Shown: positions 1-5,203, numbered from the stretch's first letter. The stretch: 7,806 nt of DNA from Bordetella parapertussis (GCA_945901665.1 CAMDLJ010000113.1:1-7806); one strand, 5' to 3'. A program made the numbers and translations. The notes: generated by a model from the letters alone, not told the origin.

Positions 1-1013
1 ATTTGATCCGCTTCTTTCCCATTGCAGGCACCGCCGTCGAGAGCTTGATCGCCAAAACCCGCCAGCGCATCCACAAAATCATGGCCGGCAAAGACGACCG
101 AATGCTGGTGGTGATGGGCCCTTGCTCCATCCACGACCCCGCTGCCGCCTTGGACTATGCGCGTCGCTTGAAGGTTGAGCGCGAGAAATATGCCGATACG
201 CTGGAAATCGTGATGCGGGTGTATTTTGAAAAACCCCGCACCACGGTCGGCTGGAAGGGCTTGATCAACGACCCCTACCTCGATGAGAGCTTTCGCATTG
301 ACGAGGGCTTGCGCATTGCGCGCCAGTTGCTCATCGAGATCAACCGCGCTGGCGTGCCCGCGGGCAGCGAGTTTTTGGATGTGATCTCGCCCCAATACAT
401 TGGCGACCTGATCAGTTGGGGTGCCATTGGCGCACGCACCACCGAGAGCCAAGTGCACCGCGAGTTGGCCTCTGGCTTGTCGGCGCCGATTGGCTTTAAA
501 AATGGGACGGACGGCAATATCAAAATCGCCACCGACGCTATCCAAGCCGCAGCCCGTGGTCACCACTTTTTGTCGGTGCACAAAAACGGCCAAGTCGCGA
601 TTGTGCAAACCCAAGGCAACCAAGACTGCCATGTGATTTTGCGCGGCGGCAAAACGCCCAATTACGATGCCGCCAGCGTGGCTGCCGCGTGCAAAGAGCT
701 CGAAGCCGCCAAATTGCCCGCCAGTTTGATGGTGGACTGCAGCCATGCCAACAGCAGCAAACAGCATGAGCGCCAGTTGGTGGTGGCCCAAGACATAGCC
801 GACCAAATGGCCAGCGGTTCACACAGCGTGTTTGGCGTGATGATCGAAAGCCACCTCAAAGCGGGTGCGCAAAAGTTCACCCCCGGCAAAGACAAGGTGC
901 ATGACTTGGCTTACGGCCAAAGCATCACCGATGCTTGTTTGGCCTGGGACGATTCCTTGCAAGCGCTGGAGGCGCTGTCAGCGGGCGTGAAAGCGCGGCG
1001 CGGTAAAAAGTAA
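1..1013 (+). CDS. aroG: 3-deoxy-7-phosphoheptulonate (DAHP) synthase, class I AroG type, 5' partial
   Basis: This enzyme condenses phosphoenolpyruvate with erythrose 4-phosphate to DAHP, the first step of the shikimate pathway, in the cytoplasm. The frame is open to the left edge. The TTG at position 3 is an internal codon, and by alignment from memory with E. coli AroG about 20 N-terminal residues are missing. Counting from that TTG, the metal ligands are Cys41 (in GPCSIHD), His248 (in CSHANSSK), Glu282 (in MIESHL) and Asp310 (in SITDAC), equivalent to AroG Cys61, His268, Glu302 and Asp326. The stretch FEKPRTTVGWKGLIND (about 75-90) is almost unchanged from E. coli. Residues at which E. coli AroG substitutions relieve phenylalanine inhibition are kept: Asp126, Pro130, Ser160 and Ser191, matching Asp146, Pro150, Ser180 and Ser211. 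A feedback-regulated enzyme is therefore likely, though the effector cannot be fixed from sequence. The C-terminus is complete. Confidence 0.97.
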   Translation, partial: LIRFFPIAGTAVESLIAKTRQRIHKIMAGKDDRMLVVMGPCSIHDPAAALDYARRLKVEREKYADTLEIVMRVYFEKPRTTVGWKGLINDPYLDESFRIDEGLRIARQLLIEINRAGVPAGSEFLDVISPQYIGDLISWGAIGARTTESQVHRELASGLSAPIGFKNGTDGNIKIATDAIQAAARGHHFLSVHKNGQVAIVQTQGNQDCHVILRGGKTPNYDAASVAAACKELEAAKLPASLMVDCSHANSSKQHERQLVVAQDIADQMASGSHSVFGVMIESHLKAGAQKFTPGKDKVHDLAYGQSITDACLAWDDSLQALEALSAGVKARRGKK

Positions 1014-1098
1014 AGCCACGCCGCTTGGGGCGCAGAAAAGGGCGGCAGTGGGCCCGGCTGCGGCCTTCGTCGGCTGCGCTTCGCACCCCATAACGGGG
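1014..1098. other. GC-rich spacer after aroG with imperfect inverted repeats
   Basis: No gene is visible here. TGGGG and GCAG at 1026-1035 face CTGC and CCCCA at 1074-1090 as a bulged inverted repeat. CGGCTGCG occurs twice, at 1055-1062 and 1071-1078. A small hairpin, ACCCC facing GGGGT, lies at 1085-1099. No T tract follows, so this is not a classic intrinsic terminator, although it may help to end the aroG transcript. Confidence 0.35.
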
Positions 1099-1127
1099 TC
1101 AACAAGCGGCCATGAAGTGTCTATAAT
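1099..1127 (+). promoter_or_regulatory. Sigma-70 type promoter of the toxin-antitoxin operon
   Basis: A perfect TATAAT -10 box lies at 1122-1127. It is preceded after exactly 17 bp by TCAACA at 1099-1104, which matches 4 of 6 bases of the TTGACA -35 consensus. Transcription would start around 1133-1136, in the centre of the palindrome at 1126-1146, leaving a leader of about 22-25 nt before the antitoxin ATG. Bound repressor would therefore block RNA polymerase directly. Confidence 0.75.
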
Positions 1128-1146
1128 GTACATTTTAAATGTACAT
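1126..1146. promoter_or_regulatory. Palindromic operator, probable autoregulatory site of the antitoxin
   Basis: Two perfect 10-bp arms (ATGTACATTT and its reverse complement) flank a single central T at 1136. Each arm contains the self-complementary core TGTACA, at 1127-1132 and 1140-1145, with centres 13 bp apart. The site begins on the last two bases of the -10 box and spans the predicted transcription start. Antitoxins of the Phd/YefM family usually repress their own promoter by binding such sites. The P1 Phd operator, as I recall, has the core GTGTACAC, which shares the TGTACA centre. That the neighbouring antitoxin binds here is inference. Confidence 0.75.
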
Positions 1147-1157
1147 AAAGCTTAATT

Positions 1158-1466
1158 ATGTCTATGTCCATCGCTGAATCTCGACAGCAGCTCTCCGCGC
1201 TGATTGCGGCGGCTCAGCTGCAACCCCAAGTCATCACCAACCGCAACAAACCGGTGGCGGTGCTGGTGTCGGCCGACTACTTCGCCAGAAGCGAGGCCGC
1301 AGTCAAGCATGTTGCAGACGGTTTTTACAGCCAATTGATGCAACTGCGCGAAACCTTCCCGCCGCTTGATGACTCGGGCTTGGGTGGGTCCGACCCCGCC
1401 ATTCGGCCAGCGGCTTGGCAGCGTGACAACGCGTTTGCTGCAGCTACACCAGCCTCGCCCCTATGA
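1158..1466 (+). CDS. Phd/YefM-type antitoxin (102 aa)
   Basis: This is a predicted antitoxin that neutralises the PIN-domain toxin encoded next to it and represses their shared promoter. The N-terminal half (about residues 1-45) has the Phd/YefM pattern: SIAESRQQLSALI, then a VITNRNKPVAVLV strand-turn-strand and SADYF. This is the DNA-binding and dimerisation part in the family. The C-terminal half (about 46-102) should be the flexible segment that wraps the toxin; it includes LRETFPPLDDSG and the polar motif RDNAFAAA. ATG codons at 1158 and 1164 are both possible starts. Neither has a Shine-Dalgarno sequence, and MSIAES from 1164 would be the more usual family start. The stop overlaps the toxin start as ATGA (1463-1466), so translation is probably coupled. 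The family call is firm from the motif pattern; specific gene names such as phd, vapB or yefM are not justified. Confidence 0.88.
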   Translation: MSMSIAESRQQLSALIAAAQLQPQVITNRNKPVAVLVSADYFARSEAAVKHVADGFYSQLMQLRETFPPLDDSGLGGSDPAIRPAAWQRDNAFAAATPASPL

Positions 1467-1873
1467 GCGCCCCCATTGTGTTGGCAGACACCAATGTGAT
1501 CAGTGAGTTTGTGAAAAGCAACCCAGACGCTCATGTGATGCACTGGCTGGCAACGGTACATCGCTTGGCCATTTCAGCCGTCACGCTGGAGGAAGCCCAC
1601 TTTGGGCTGGCTTGGCAGCCCAATACCCGCAAGCTGGCGCTGTTCAACAGCTTGGTGGAGAAGATGCACGCCGTGTACGCCATCAGCCCTTCTATTGCGC
1701 AGCGAGGGGGCGCACTGCGGGGCCAATTTCAGGCCCAAGGCATCACGCGCAGCGCGCCCGATATGCTGATTGCCGCCACCGCGATAGAGCACCAGCTGAT
1801 CTTGGCCACCCGCAATGTGCGCGACTTCATGGGTTGTGGTGTGCAAGTCATCAACCCGTTTGAAGCGGATTGA
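1463..1873 (+). CDS. vapC: PIN-domain ribonuclease toxin, VapC/FitB-like (136 aa)
   Basis: This is a predicted Mg2+-dependent endoribonuclease that would cut RNA (often tRNA in the VapC family) and stop growth when the antitoxin is lost. The acidic PIN residues all appear intact: Asp9 in LADTNVISE, Glu44 in SAVTLEEAHFG, Asp100 in APDMLIAATA and Asp121 in TRNVRDF. The ending VINPFEAD is typical of FitB-like PIN proteins, and 136 aa is the usual length, so the toxin looks complete and active. Its ATG lies within the antitoxin stop (ATGA overlap) and has no Shine-Dalgarno sequence, which would keep toxin synthesis dependent on antitoxin translation. FitB itself pairs with a ribbon-helix-helix antitoxin, whereas here the partner is Phd/YefM-like, a mixed pairing also known among PIN modules. 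The RNA target cannot be read from the sequence. Confidence 0.92.
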   Translation: MSAPIVLADTNVISEFVKSNPDAHVMHWLATVHRLAISAVTLEEAHFGLAWQPNTRKLALFNSLVEKMHAVYAISPSIAQRGGALRGQFQAQGITRSAPDMLIAATAIEHQLILATRNVRDFMGCGVQVINPFEAD

Positions 1874-1875
1874 AC

Positions 1876-2018
1876 TGTCCCCAGTCGGATGCCAAACTGG
1901 AGTGGACGGACCGGAGCACCGCTGCCGTCCAATGACCCGTTCCATCCCGCAAAGCTGGCTTTTCCGAGGCGCTCGGTAGACTGAAATTTGCGATGCTGTC
2001 TTGTGACAGACTGGGACA
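1876..2018. repeat. Pair of inverted 10-11 bp repeats bounding a non-coding spacer
   Basis: TGTCCCCAGTC at 1876-1886 and GACTGGGACA at 2009-2018 are inverted copies of each other except for one extra C in the left copy. The 143-bp segment they enclose holds no credible gene. It contains the 1903-1931 stem-loop and a short CTGTC-TTGT-GACAG hairpin at 1996-2009. The arrangement resembles a small decayed mobile-element remnant, but no target-site duplication is evident, so this is only a suggestion. Confidence 0.3.
1903..1931. other. Stem-loop between convergent toxin and mpl genes
   Basis: TGGACGG at 1903-1909 pairs perfectly with CCGTCCA at 1925-1931. A short inner stem, CGG facing CCG (1912-1914 and 1919-1921), can form inside the loop. 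There is no following T tract. It lies 30 bp after the toxin stop and could mark the 3' end of the toxin-antitoxin transcript, or it may be part of a decayed repeat. Confidence 0.35.
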
Positions 2019-2044
2019 ACTGTTTGCGCAGTACCGTCGCAGGC

Positions 2045-2063
2045 TCAGGCCTTCAAGGCCTGA
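2045..2063 (-). other. Perfect stem-loop over the mpl stop codon
   Basis: TCAGGCCT at 2045-2052 and AGGCCTGA at 2056-2063 form an 8-bp perfect stem with a 3-nt loop. The outermost bases of the stem are the mpl stop codon. No T run follows on the minus strand, so it is not a standard intrinsic terminator, but it could stabilise the 3' end of the message. The codons still encode the family-typical end of Mpl. Confidence 0.4.
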
Positions 2064-3457
2064 AGCAACTTGTTGTGCACCCCGCCAAAGCCGCCATTGC
2101 TCATGCACAGCACATGGTCGCCGGGGCGGGCAACGGCCTTGACCTGGGCCACCAAGCTGTCTATATCGCCAGCGGTGTGAGCGCGCTCTCCCATGGGGGC
2201 CAAGGCCTCGGCGGCGTCCCAGTCCAGCCCAGCGGTGTGACAAAACGCCAAGTCTGCTTCTTCCAAGCTCCACGGCAATTGCGACTTCATCGCGCCGAGT
2301 TTCATGGTGTTGCTGCGGGGCTCAAACACCGCCAAGATGCGGGCTTTGCCCACTTGGCGACGCAGGCCATCGACCGTGGTGCGAATGGCGGTGGGGTGGT
2401 GGGCGAAGTCGTCGTAGACCGTGATGGCTTGCGTGCCTGTGCCCACGCGGCCGCGCACTTCCATGCGCCGGCGCACATTCTCGAAAGATGACAAAGCTTG
2501 GCAAGCGTCTGCCACGGCCACGCCCACATGATCAGCGGCAATGACAGCGGCCAAGGCGTTCTTTTGGTTGTGCACCCCACCCAAGGCCCACTGAACCCGG
2601 CCTTTGACCGCGCCGTGGTGCAAGACCTCAAAGTCATTGGGCTCACCGCGCAGTTGCCATGCGGCATGGGGCGAAGCGCCAAAACCCGCCACCTCGCTCC
2701 ATTGGCCCATGGCCAGTACCCTTTGCAAACTGTCTTGCTCGGCATTCACCACCAAGCGACCGCTGGCGGGGACAGTGCGCACCAAGTGGTGAAATTGGCG
2801 CTCAATCGCGGCCAAGTCGGGGAAGATGTCGGCGTGGTCGAACTCGAGGTTGTTGAGCACCGCGGTGCGGGGGCGGTAATGCACAAACTTGCTGCGCTTG
2901 TCAAAAAAGGCCGTGTCGTATTCGTCGGCCTCGATGACAAAGAGTGGCCGGCTTTGCCCTTGGGCCAAAGCCCCCAGCCTTGCCGACACGCCAAAGTTGA
3001 GCGGCACGCCGCCGATCAAAAAGCCGGGTGTCAGGCCAGCATGCTCCAAAACCCAGCTCAGCATGGCGGTGGTAGTGGTTTTGCCGTGGGTGCCGGCAAT
3101 CGCCAGCACATGGCGAGGCTGTGAAGCGGCGTGCAGCACATGGTCGCTCAACCACTGTGGGCCGCTGGTGTAGGGCAGACCGGCCTCCAAAATCGCCTCC
3201 ATCAGCGGGTAGCGGGGCGTGCCGTCGGCCAAGCGGGCGCGAGAAACGACATTGCCCACGACGAACATATCCGGTTTCAAGGCCAGTTGATCGGCGCTGT
3301 AGCCCTCGATCAGCTCAATGCCCAAAGCCCGCAGTTGGTCACTCATGGGGGGGTAGACGCCGCTGTCGCAGCCGGTGACGCGGTGGCCGGCTTCGCGGGC
3401 CAGGGCGGCCAAGCCGCCCATGAATGTGCCGCAGACGCCTAATAAATGGATGTGCAT
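2045..3457 (-). CDS. mpl: UDP-N-acetylmuramate:L-alanyl-gamma-D-glutamyl-meso-diaminopimelate ligase (470 aa)
   Basis: This cytoplasmic ATP-dependent ligase joins tripeptide salvaged from old peptidoglycan to UDP-MurNAc, returning it to cell-wall synthesis. The N-terminus MHIHLLGVCGTFMGG aligns with the E. coli Mpl start from memory, which fixes the start at 3457; the frame runs further upstream, but that part is unlike the family. The Mur-ligase order is present: the N-terminal nucleotide-sugar domain (1-115), the ATP P-loop AGTHGKTTTT (121-130), VIEADEYDTAFFDKRSKF (174-191), LNNLEFDHADIF (201-212), GGVHNQKNA (293-301), VYDDFAHHPTA (347-357), EPRSNTMK (379-386) and MSNGGFGG (452-459). Mpl-specific features are YPPMS and FFDKRSKFVHY. 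The length is close to the roughly 457 aa of E. coli Mpl. The gene stands alone on the minus strand, convergent with the toxin and divergent from the 3509 gene. Confidence 0.97.
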   Translation of the reverse strand: MHIHLLGVCGTFMGGLAALAREAGHRVTGCDSGVYPPMSDQLRALGIELIEGYSADQLALKPDMFVVGNVVSRARLADGTPRYPLMEAILEAGLPYTSGPQWLSDHVLHAASQPRHVLAIAGTHGKTTTTAMLSWVLEHAGLTPGFLIGGVPLNFGVSARLGALAQGQSRPLFVIEADEYDTAFFDKRSKFVHYRPRTAVLNNLEFDHADIFPDLAAIERQFHHLVRTVPASGRLVVNAEQDSLQRVLAMGQWSEVAGFGASPHAAWQLRGEPNDFEVLHHGAVKGRVQWALGGVHNQKNALAAVIAADHVGVAVADACQALSSFENVRRRMEVRGRVGTGTQAITVYDDFAHHPTAIRTTVDGLRRQVGKARILAVFEPRSNTMKLGAMKSQLPWSLEEADLAFCHTAGLDWDAAEALAPMGERAHTAGDIDSLVAQVKAVARPGDHVLCMSNGGFGGVHNKLLQALKA

Positions 3458-3465
3458 GGGCGCAG

Positions 3466-3471
3466 ATTGTA
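3466..3471 (-). promoter_or_regulatory. Candidate -10 box for mpl
   Basis: On the minus strand TACAAT (5 of 6 to consensus) ends 8 nt before the mpl ATG, so transcription would start at or within a base or two of the start codon. No good -35 box lies at 16-18 bp, and no Shine-Dalgarno sequence precedes the ATG. The mpl message may be leaderless, but this is inference from spacing alone. Confidence 0.45.
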
Positions 3472-3495
3472 GGAGCGGGGGCTTTTCAGCCCAGG

Positions 3496-3501
3496 CACAA
3501 T
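3496..3501 (+). promoter_or_regulatory. Candidate -10 box for the 3509 gene
   Basis: CACAAT matches 4 of 6 bases of TATAAT and ends 7 nt before the ATG at 3509, with the GC-rich spacer CCGCCCC between. No convincing -35 box is seen. It mirrors the mpl box on the other strand 25-30 bp away, making this a compact divergent promoter region if both are real. Confidence 0.35.
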
Positions 3502-3508
3502 CCGCCCC

Positions 3509-4114
3509 ATGATGACGCGCTTGCAAGATGAAATCGCCGCTGCCGCCGCCCGTTGGGTGGTGGAGGAGGGCTTGGAGTACGGGCCTGCCAAGAGCCGGGC
3601 CGCGCGCGAGTTGGGTGCCGGGCGACGTTCGGCCTGGCCTGACAACGACATGGTGGAGCAAGCGGTGCGCGAATACATCGCGGTGTTTTGTGCCGACAGC
3701 CAAGCCCAGGAGTTGGCGGCTTTGCGTGCCCTGGCCTGTCAATGGATGGAGCGCTTACAAGATTTCCGCCCCCATCTGGCTGGGGCGGTGTGGCGAGGCA
3801 CGGCGACCCGATTGAATGACCTTTATTTGCAACTTTTTTGCGACGACCCCAAGTCGGCCGAATTGGCGTTGATTGACCAAGGCGTGCGGTTTCAGCCCAG
3901 CGCGGTCACCGGGTTTCAAGGCGAGGTGGTCGACGCCCTGAGTTTTTCATGTCCTTGCCCGGGCCTGGGCGAAGAGGTTGGCATCCATTTGATGGTGCAC
4001 GATCACGACGATTTGCGCGGCGCTTTGCAGCCTGACCGGCAAGGCCGGCGCGGGCGTGGTGACTTGAAGGCTTTGCGTGCTTTGCTCGAGGCCCCGGCGG
4101 GGGTTTCATCATGA
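3509..4114 (+). CDS. Conserved protein of unknown function, divergent from mpl (201 aa)
   Basis: I do not recognise a named family. The protein is soluble, with no signal peptide or membrane segment. The first half (about 1-88) looks helical and charged: MMTRLQDEIAAAAARWVVEEG, then a basic KSRAARELGAGRR stretch and VEQAVREYIAVF. The middle (about 90-130) has GAVWRGTATRLNDLYLQLF followed by CDDPKSAELALIDQG. The third part has VDALSF (141-146), VGIHLMVHDHDDLRGAL (157-172, rich in His and Asp) and a basic tail. The RGT...ND...CDD and VD...SF layout is faintly like a nucleotidyltransferase fold, but the hallmark GS and DxD pattern is not met, so no activity is assigned. I see no Mur-ligase P-loop, so a ligase name would not be supported. 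The gene overlaps the next one by 4 nt (ATGA), implying shared transcription with the thioredoxin. A second ATG follows directly at 3512. Confidence 0.85.
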   Translation: MMTRLQDEIAAAAARWVVEEGLEYGPAKSRAARELGAGRRSAWPDNDMVEQAVREYIAVFCADSQAQELAALRALACQWMERLQDFRPHLAGAVWRGTATRLNDLYLQLFCDDPKSAELALIDQGVRFQPSAVTGFQGEVVDALSFSCPCPGLGEEVGIHLMVHDHDDLRGALQPDRQGRRGRGDLKALRALLEAPAGVSS

Positions 4115-4671
4115 CGCCACGCCCAGCCAGCCCTGAAACCCCGCCCCCGACTCGGCGTGGCCTGCTGTGGAGCGTGGCCGCCGCAGCCGCTGCGGCTGGC
4201 TTGGGCCTGGCCGCTTGGCGTGGTGGGCTTTTCGGGCGCCCTGCCGAGCCGCTGCCGCCAGGCTGGTGGGATACGCAATGGGACGGCCCCCAGGGTGAGC
4301 AGGTCGTGCTGGCCGCCTTCAAAGGCAGGCCCTTGGTGATCAATTTTTGGGCCACCTGGTGCGCCCCTTGTGTGGAGGAAATGCCTTTATTGGACGCCTT
4401 TTACCGTCAAAACCAATCTAAAAATTGGCAAATGCTCGGCATCGCGATTGACCAGCCGTCTTCGGTGCGGCGTTTTTTGGCCCAGTACCCGGTGTCATAC
4501 CCCATCGCATTGGGCGGCCTGCAGGGAACCGAATGGGGCAAGGCGCTGGGCAATGCCCAGGGCGGATTGCCGTTTACCGTCGTGTTGAATGCCAATGGCG
4601 ACATGATCGGTCAGTATTTGGGTAAATTAAAAGAAGATCAAATTAAATCTTGGTCTTCTTTGGCCGCTTGA
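4111..4671 (+). CDS. Membrane-anchored TlpA/ResA-family thiol-disulfide protein (186 aa)
   Basis: This is a predicted periplasmic thioredoxin-like protein that handles disulfides or reduces cysteines of exported proteins; the TlpA/ResA/CcmG group commonly serves cytochrome maturation. The N-terminus has a proline-rich lead, a twin-arginine pair in PTRRGLLW (13-20), and an alanine-rich hydrophobic segment (about 17-36) without an obvious cleavage site, so it probably acts as an anchor. The thioredoxin fold follows: LVINFWATWCAPCVEEMPLL (75-94) with active-site Cys84 and Cys87 (CAPC), IAIDQ (111-115), and the cis-proline loop GGLPFTVVLN with Pro154. The start at 4111 overlaps the previous stop (ATGA) and has a weak G-rich stretch upstream (4097-4103). 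The partner protein is not identifiable; no cytochrome c maturation genes are nearby. The last 50 bp are more AT-rich than the rest. Confidence 0.92.
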   Translation: MTPRPASPETPPPTRRGLLWSVAAAAAAAGLGLAAWRGGLFGRPAEPLPPGWWDTQWDGPQGEQVVLAAFKGRPLVINFWATWCAPCVEEMPLLDAFYRQNQSKNWQMLGIAIDQPSSVRRFLAQYPVSYPIALGGLQGTEWGKALGNAQGGLPFTVVLNANGDMIGQYLGKLKEDQIKSWSSLAA

Positions 4672-4680
4672 GACAGGTTT

Positions 4681-4709
4681 TTGGGGGGTGTGCGTGTTTT
4701 TGGTGTAAA
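4681..4709 (+). promoter_or_regulatory. Possible promoter upstream of accB
   Basis: TTGGGG at 4681-4686 and TGTAAA at 4704-4709 are separated by 17 bp; they match 3 and 4 of 6 consensus bases respectively. The start would fall near 4716, after a GC-rich TCGGCCC, leaving a leader of about 30 nt. The call is weak, but it lies in the only real gap (73 bp) before accB. Confidence 0.4.
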
Positions 4710-4728
4710 TTCGGCCCTCTTGAAGCTC

Positions 4729-4736
4729 AGGGTGGA
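4729..4736 (+). promoter_or_regulatory. Ribosome binding site of accB
   Basis: AGGGTGGA, close to the AGGAGGT consensus, sits 8 nt before the accB ATG at 4745. It is the clearest Shine-Dalgarno sequence in the window; most other starts here lack one. Confidence 0.7.
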
Positions 4737-4744
4737 ATTTAATT

Positions 4745-5203
4745 ATGGATTTGAGAAAACTTAAGACGCTCATTGACTTGGTCTCCGAGTCCAACGTGTC
4801 TGAGTTGGAAATCACCGAGGCCGAGGGCACGGTGCGCATTGTCAAGGCGGTCAATCACCCTGTGGCGGTGGCCCCTGTTGCGGCCCCCGTGGCCCTGGTG
4901 GCCGCGCCAGCCCCCGTTGTTGCGGCCCCCGTGGCGCCTCCAGCGGCAGCGGCCCCGGCCGAAGTGGTGGGCCATGTGGTCAAGTCTCCCATGGTGGGTA
5001 CTTTTTACCGCGCCTCCAGCCCTGGGTCCAAGTCGTTTGTTGAAGTCGGGTCGGTGGTCAAAGAGGGTGAGCCCATTTGCATCATTGAAGCGATGAAGAT
5101 CCTCAATGAGATCGAGGCCGACGCCAGCGGCACCATCACCCAAATTTTGGTGGACAACGGCCAGGCGGTGGAGTTTGGCCAGCCCATGTTTGTGATCGCC
5201 TAA
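4745..5203 (+). CDS. accB: Biotin carboxyl carrier protein of acetyl-CoA carboxylase (152 aa)
   Basis: This small cytoplasmic protein carries the biotin that shuttles CO2 from biotin carboxylase (AccC) to the carboxyltransferase, the first committed step of fatty acid synthesis. Residues 1-36 form the N-terminal helper region ([16 protein letters not shown]). A flexible Ala/Pro/Val linker spans about 37-73. The lipoyl/biotinyl domain runs from about 75 to 152. The biotin site is EAMKI with Lys118, equivalent to E. coli Lys122. The thumb-like insertion of the AccB family is present around [10 protein letters not shown] (89-98). The length compares with 156 aa in E. coli. The gene has a good ribosome binding site and is followed 10 bp later by accC, the usual accBC operon. 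The linker contains an imperfect 14-residue internal repeat with an 18-nt identical core at DNA level. Confidence 0.98.
   Translation: MDLRKLKTLIDLVSESNVSELEITEAEGTVRIVKAVNHPVAVAPVAAPVALVAAPAPVVAAPVAPPAAAAPAEVVGHVVKSPMVGTFYRASSPGSKSFVEVGSVVKEGEPICIIEAMKILNEIEADASGTITQILVDNGQAVEFGQPMFVIA
4876..4959 (+). repeat. Imperfect 42-bp tandem repeat in the accB linker
   Basis: The 18-mer TGTTGCGGCCCCCGTGGC occurs at 4876-4893 and again at 4918-4935, exactly 42 bp (14 codons) apart. The encoded units are [14 protein letters not shown] and [14 protein letters not shown]. The period keeps the frame, so copy-number change would only lengthen or shorten the flexible linker. Confidence 0.7.

Noticed and set aside
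1574..1945. Minus-strand open frame of 123 codons opposite the toxin
   Set aside because: It lies antisense to the PIN toxin with its intact catalytic pattern. Its sequence has no family features, and it runs into non-coding repeats.
1988..3442. Long plus-strand open frames (up to 208 codons) opposite mpl
   Set aside because: They are antisense to mpl, whose motifs are unmistakable. High GC at third positions suppresses stops on the opposite strand, and the products are low-complexity with no recognisable domain.
3479..3492. GGGCT-TTTC-AGCCC hairpin in the divergent promoter region
   Set aside because: A 5-bp stem is short for GC-rich DNA, and it sits between candidate promoters with no supporting context.
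3458..3742. Upstream extension of the mpl frame
   Set aside because: The added residues do not resemble Mpl and would overlap the divergent 3509 gene. The Met at 3457 matches the family N-terminus.
4630..4661. AAAGAAGA and TCTTCTTT inverted repeat at the end of the TlpA-like gene
   Set aside because: The 8-bp arms lie within coding sequence with a 16-nt loop and no T tract. They are probably a by-product of Lys/Glu and Ser codons, and too weak for a terminator call.
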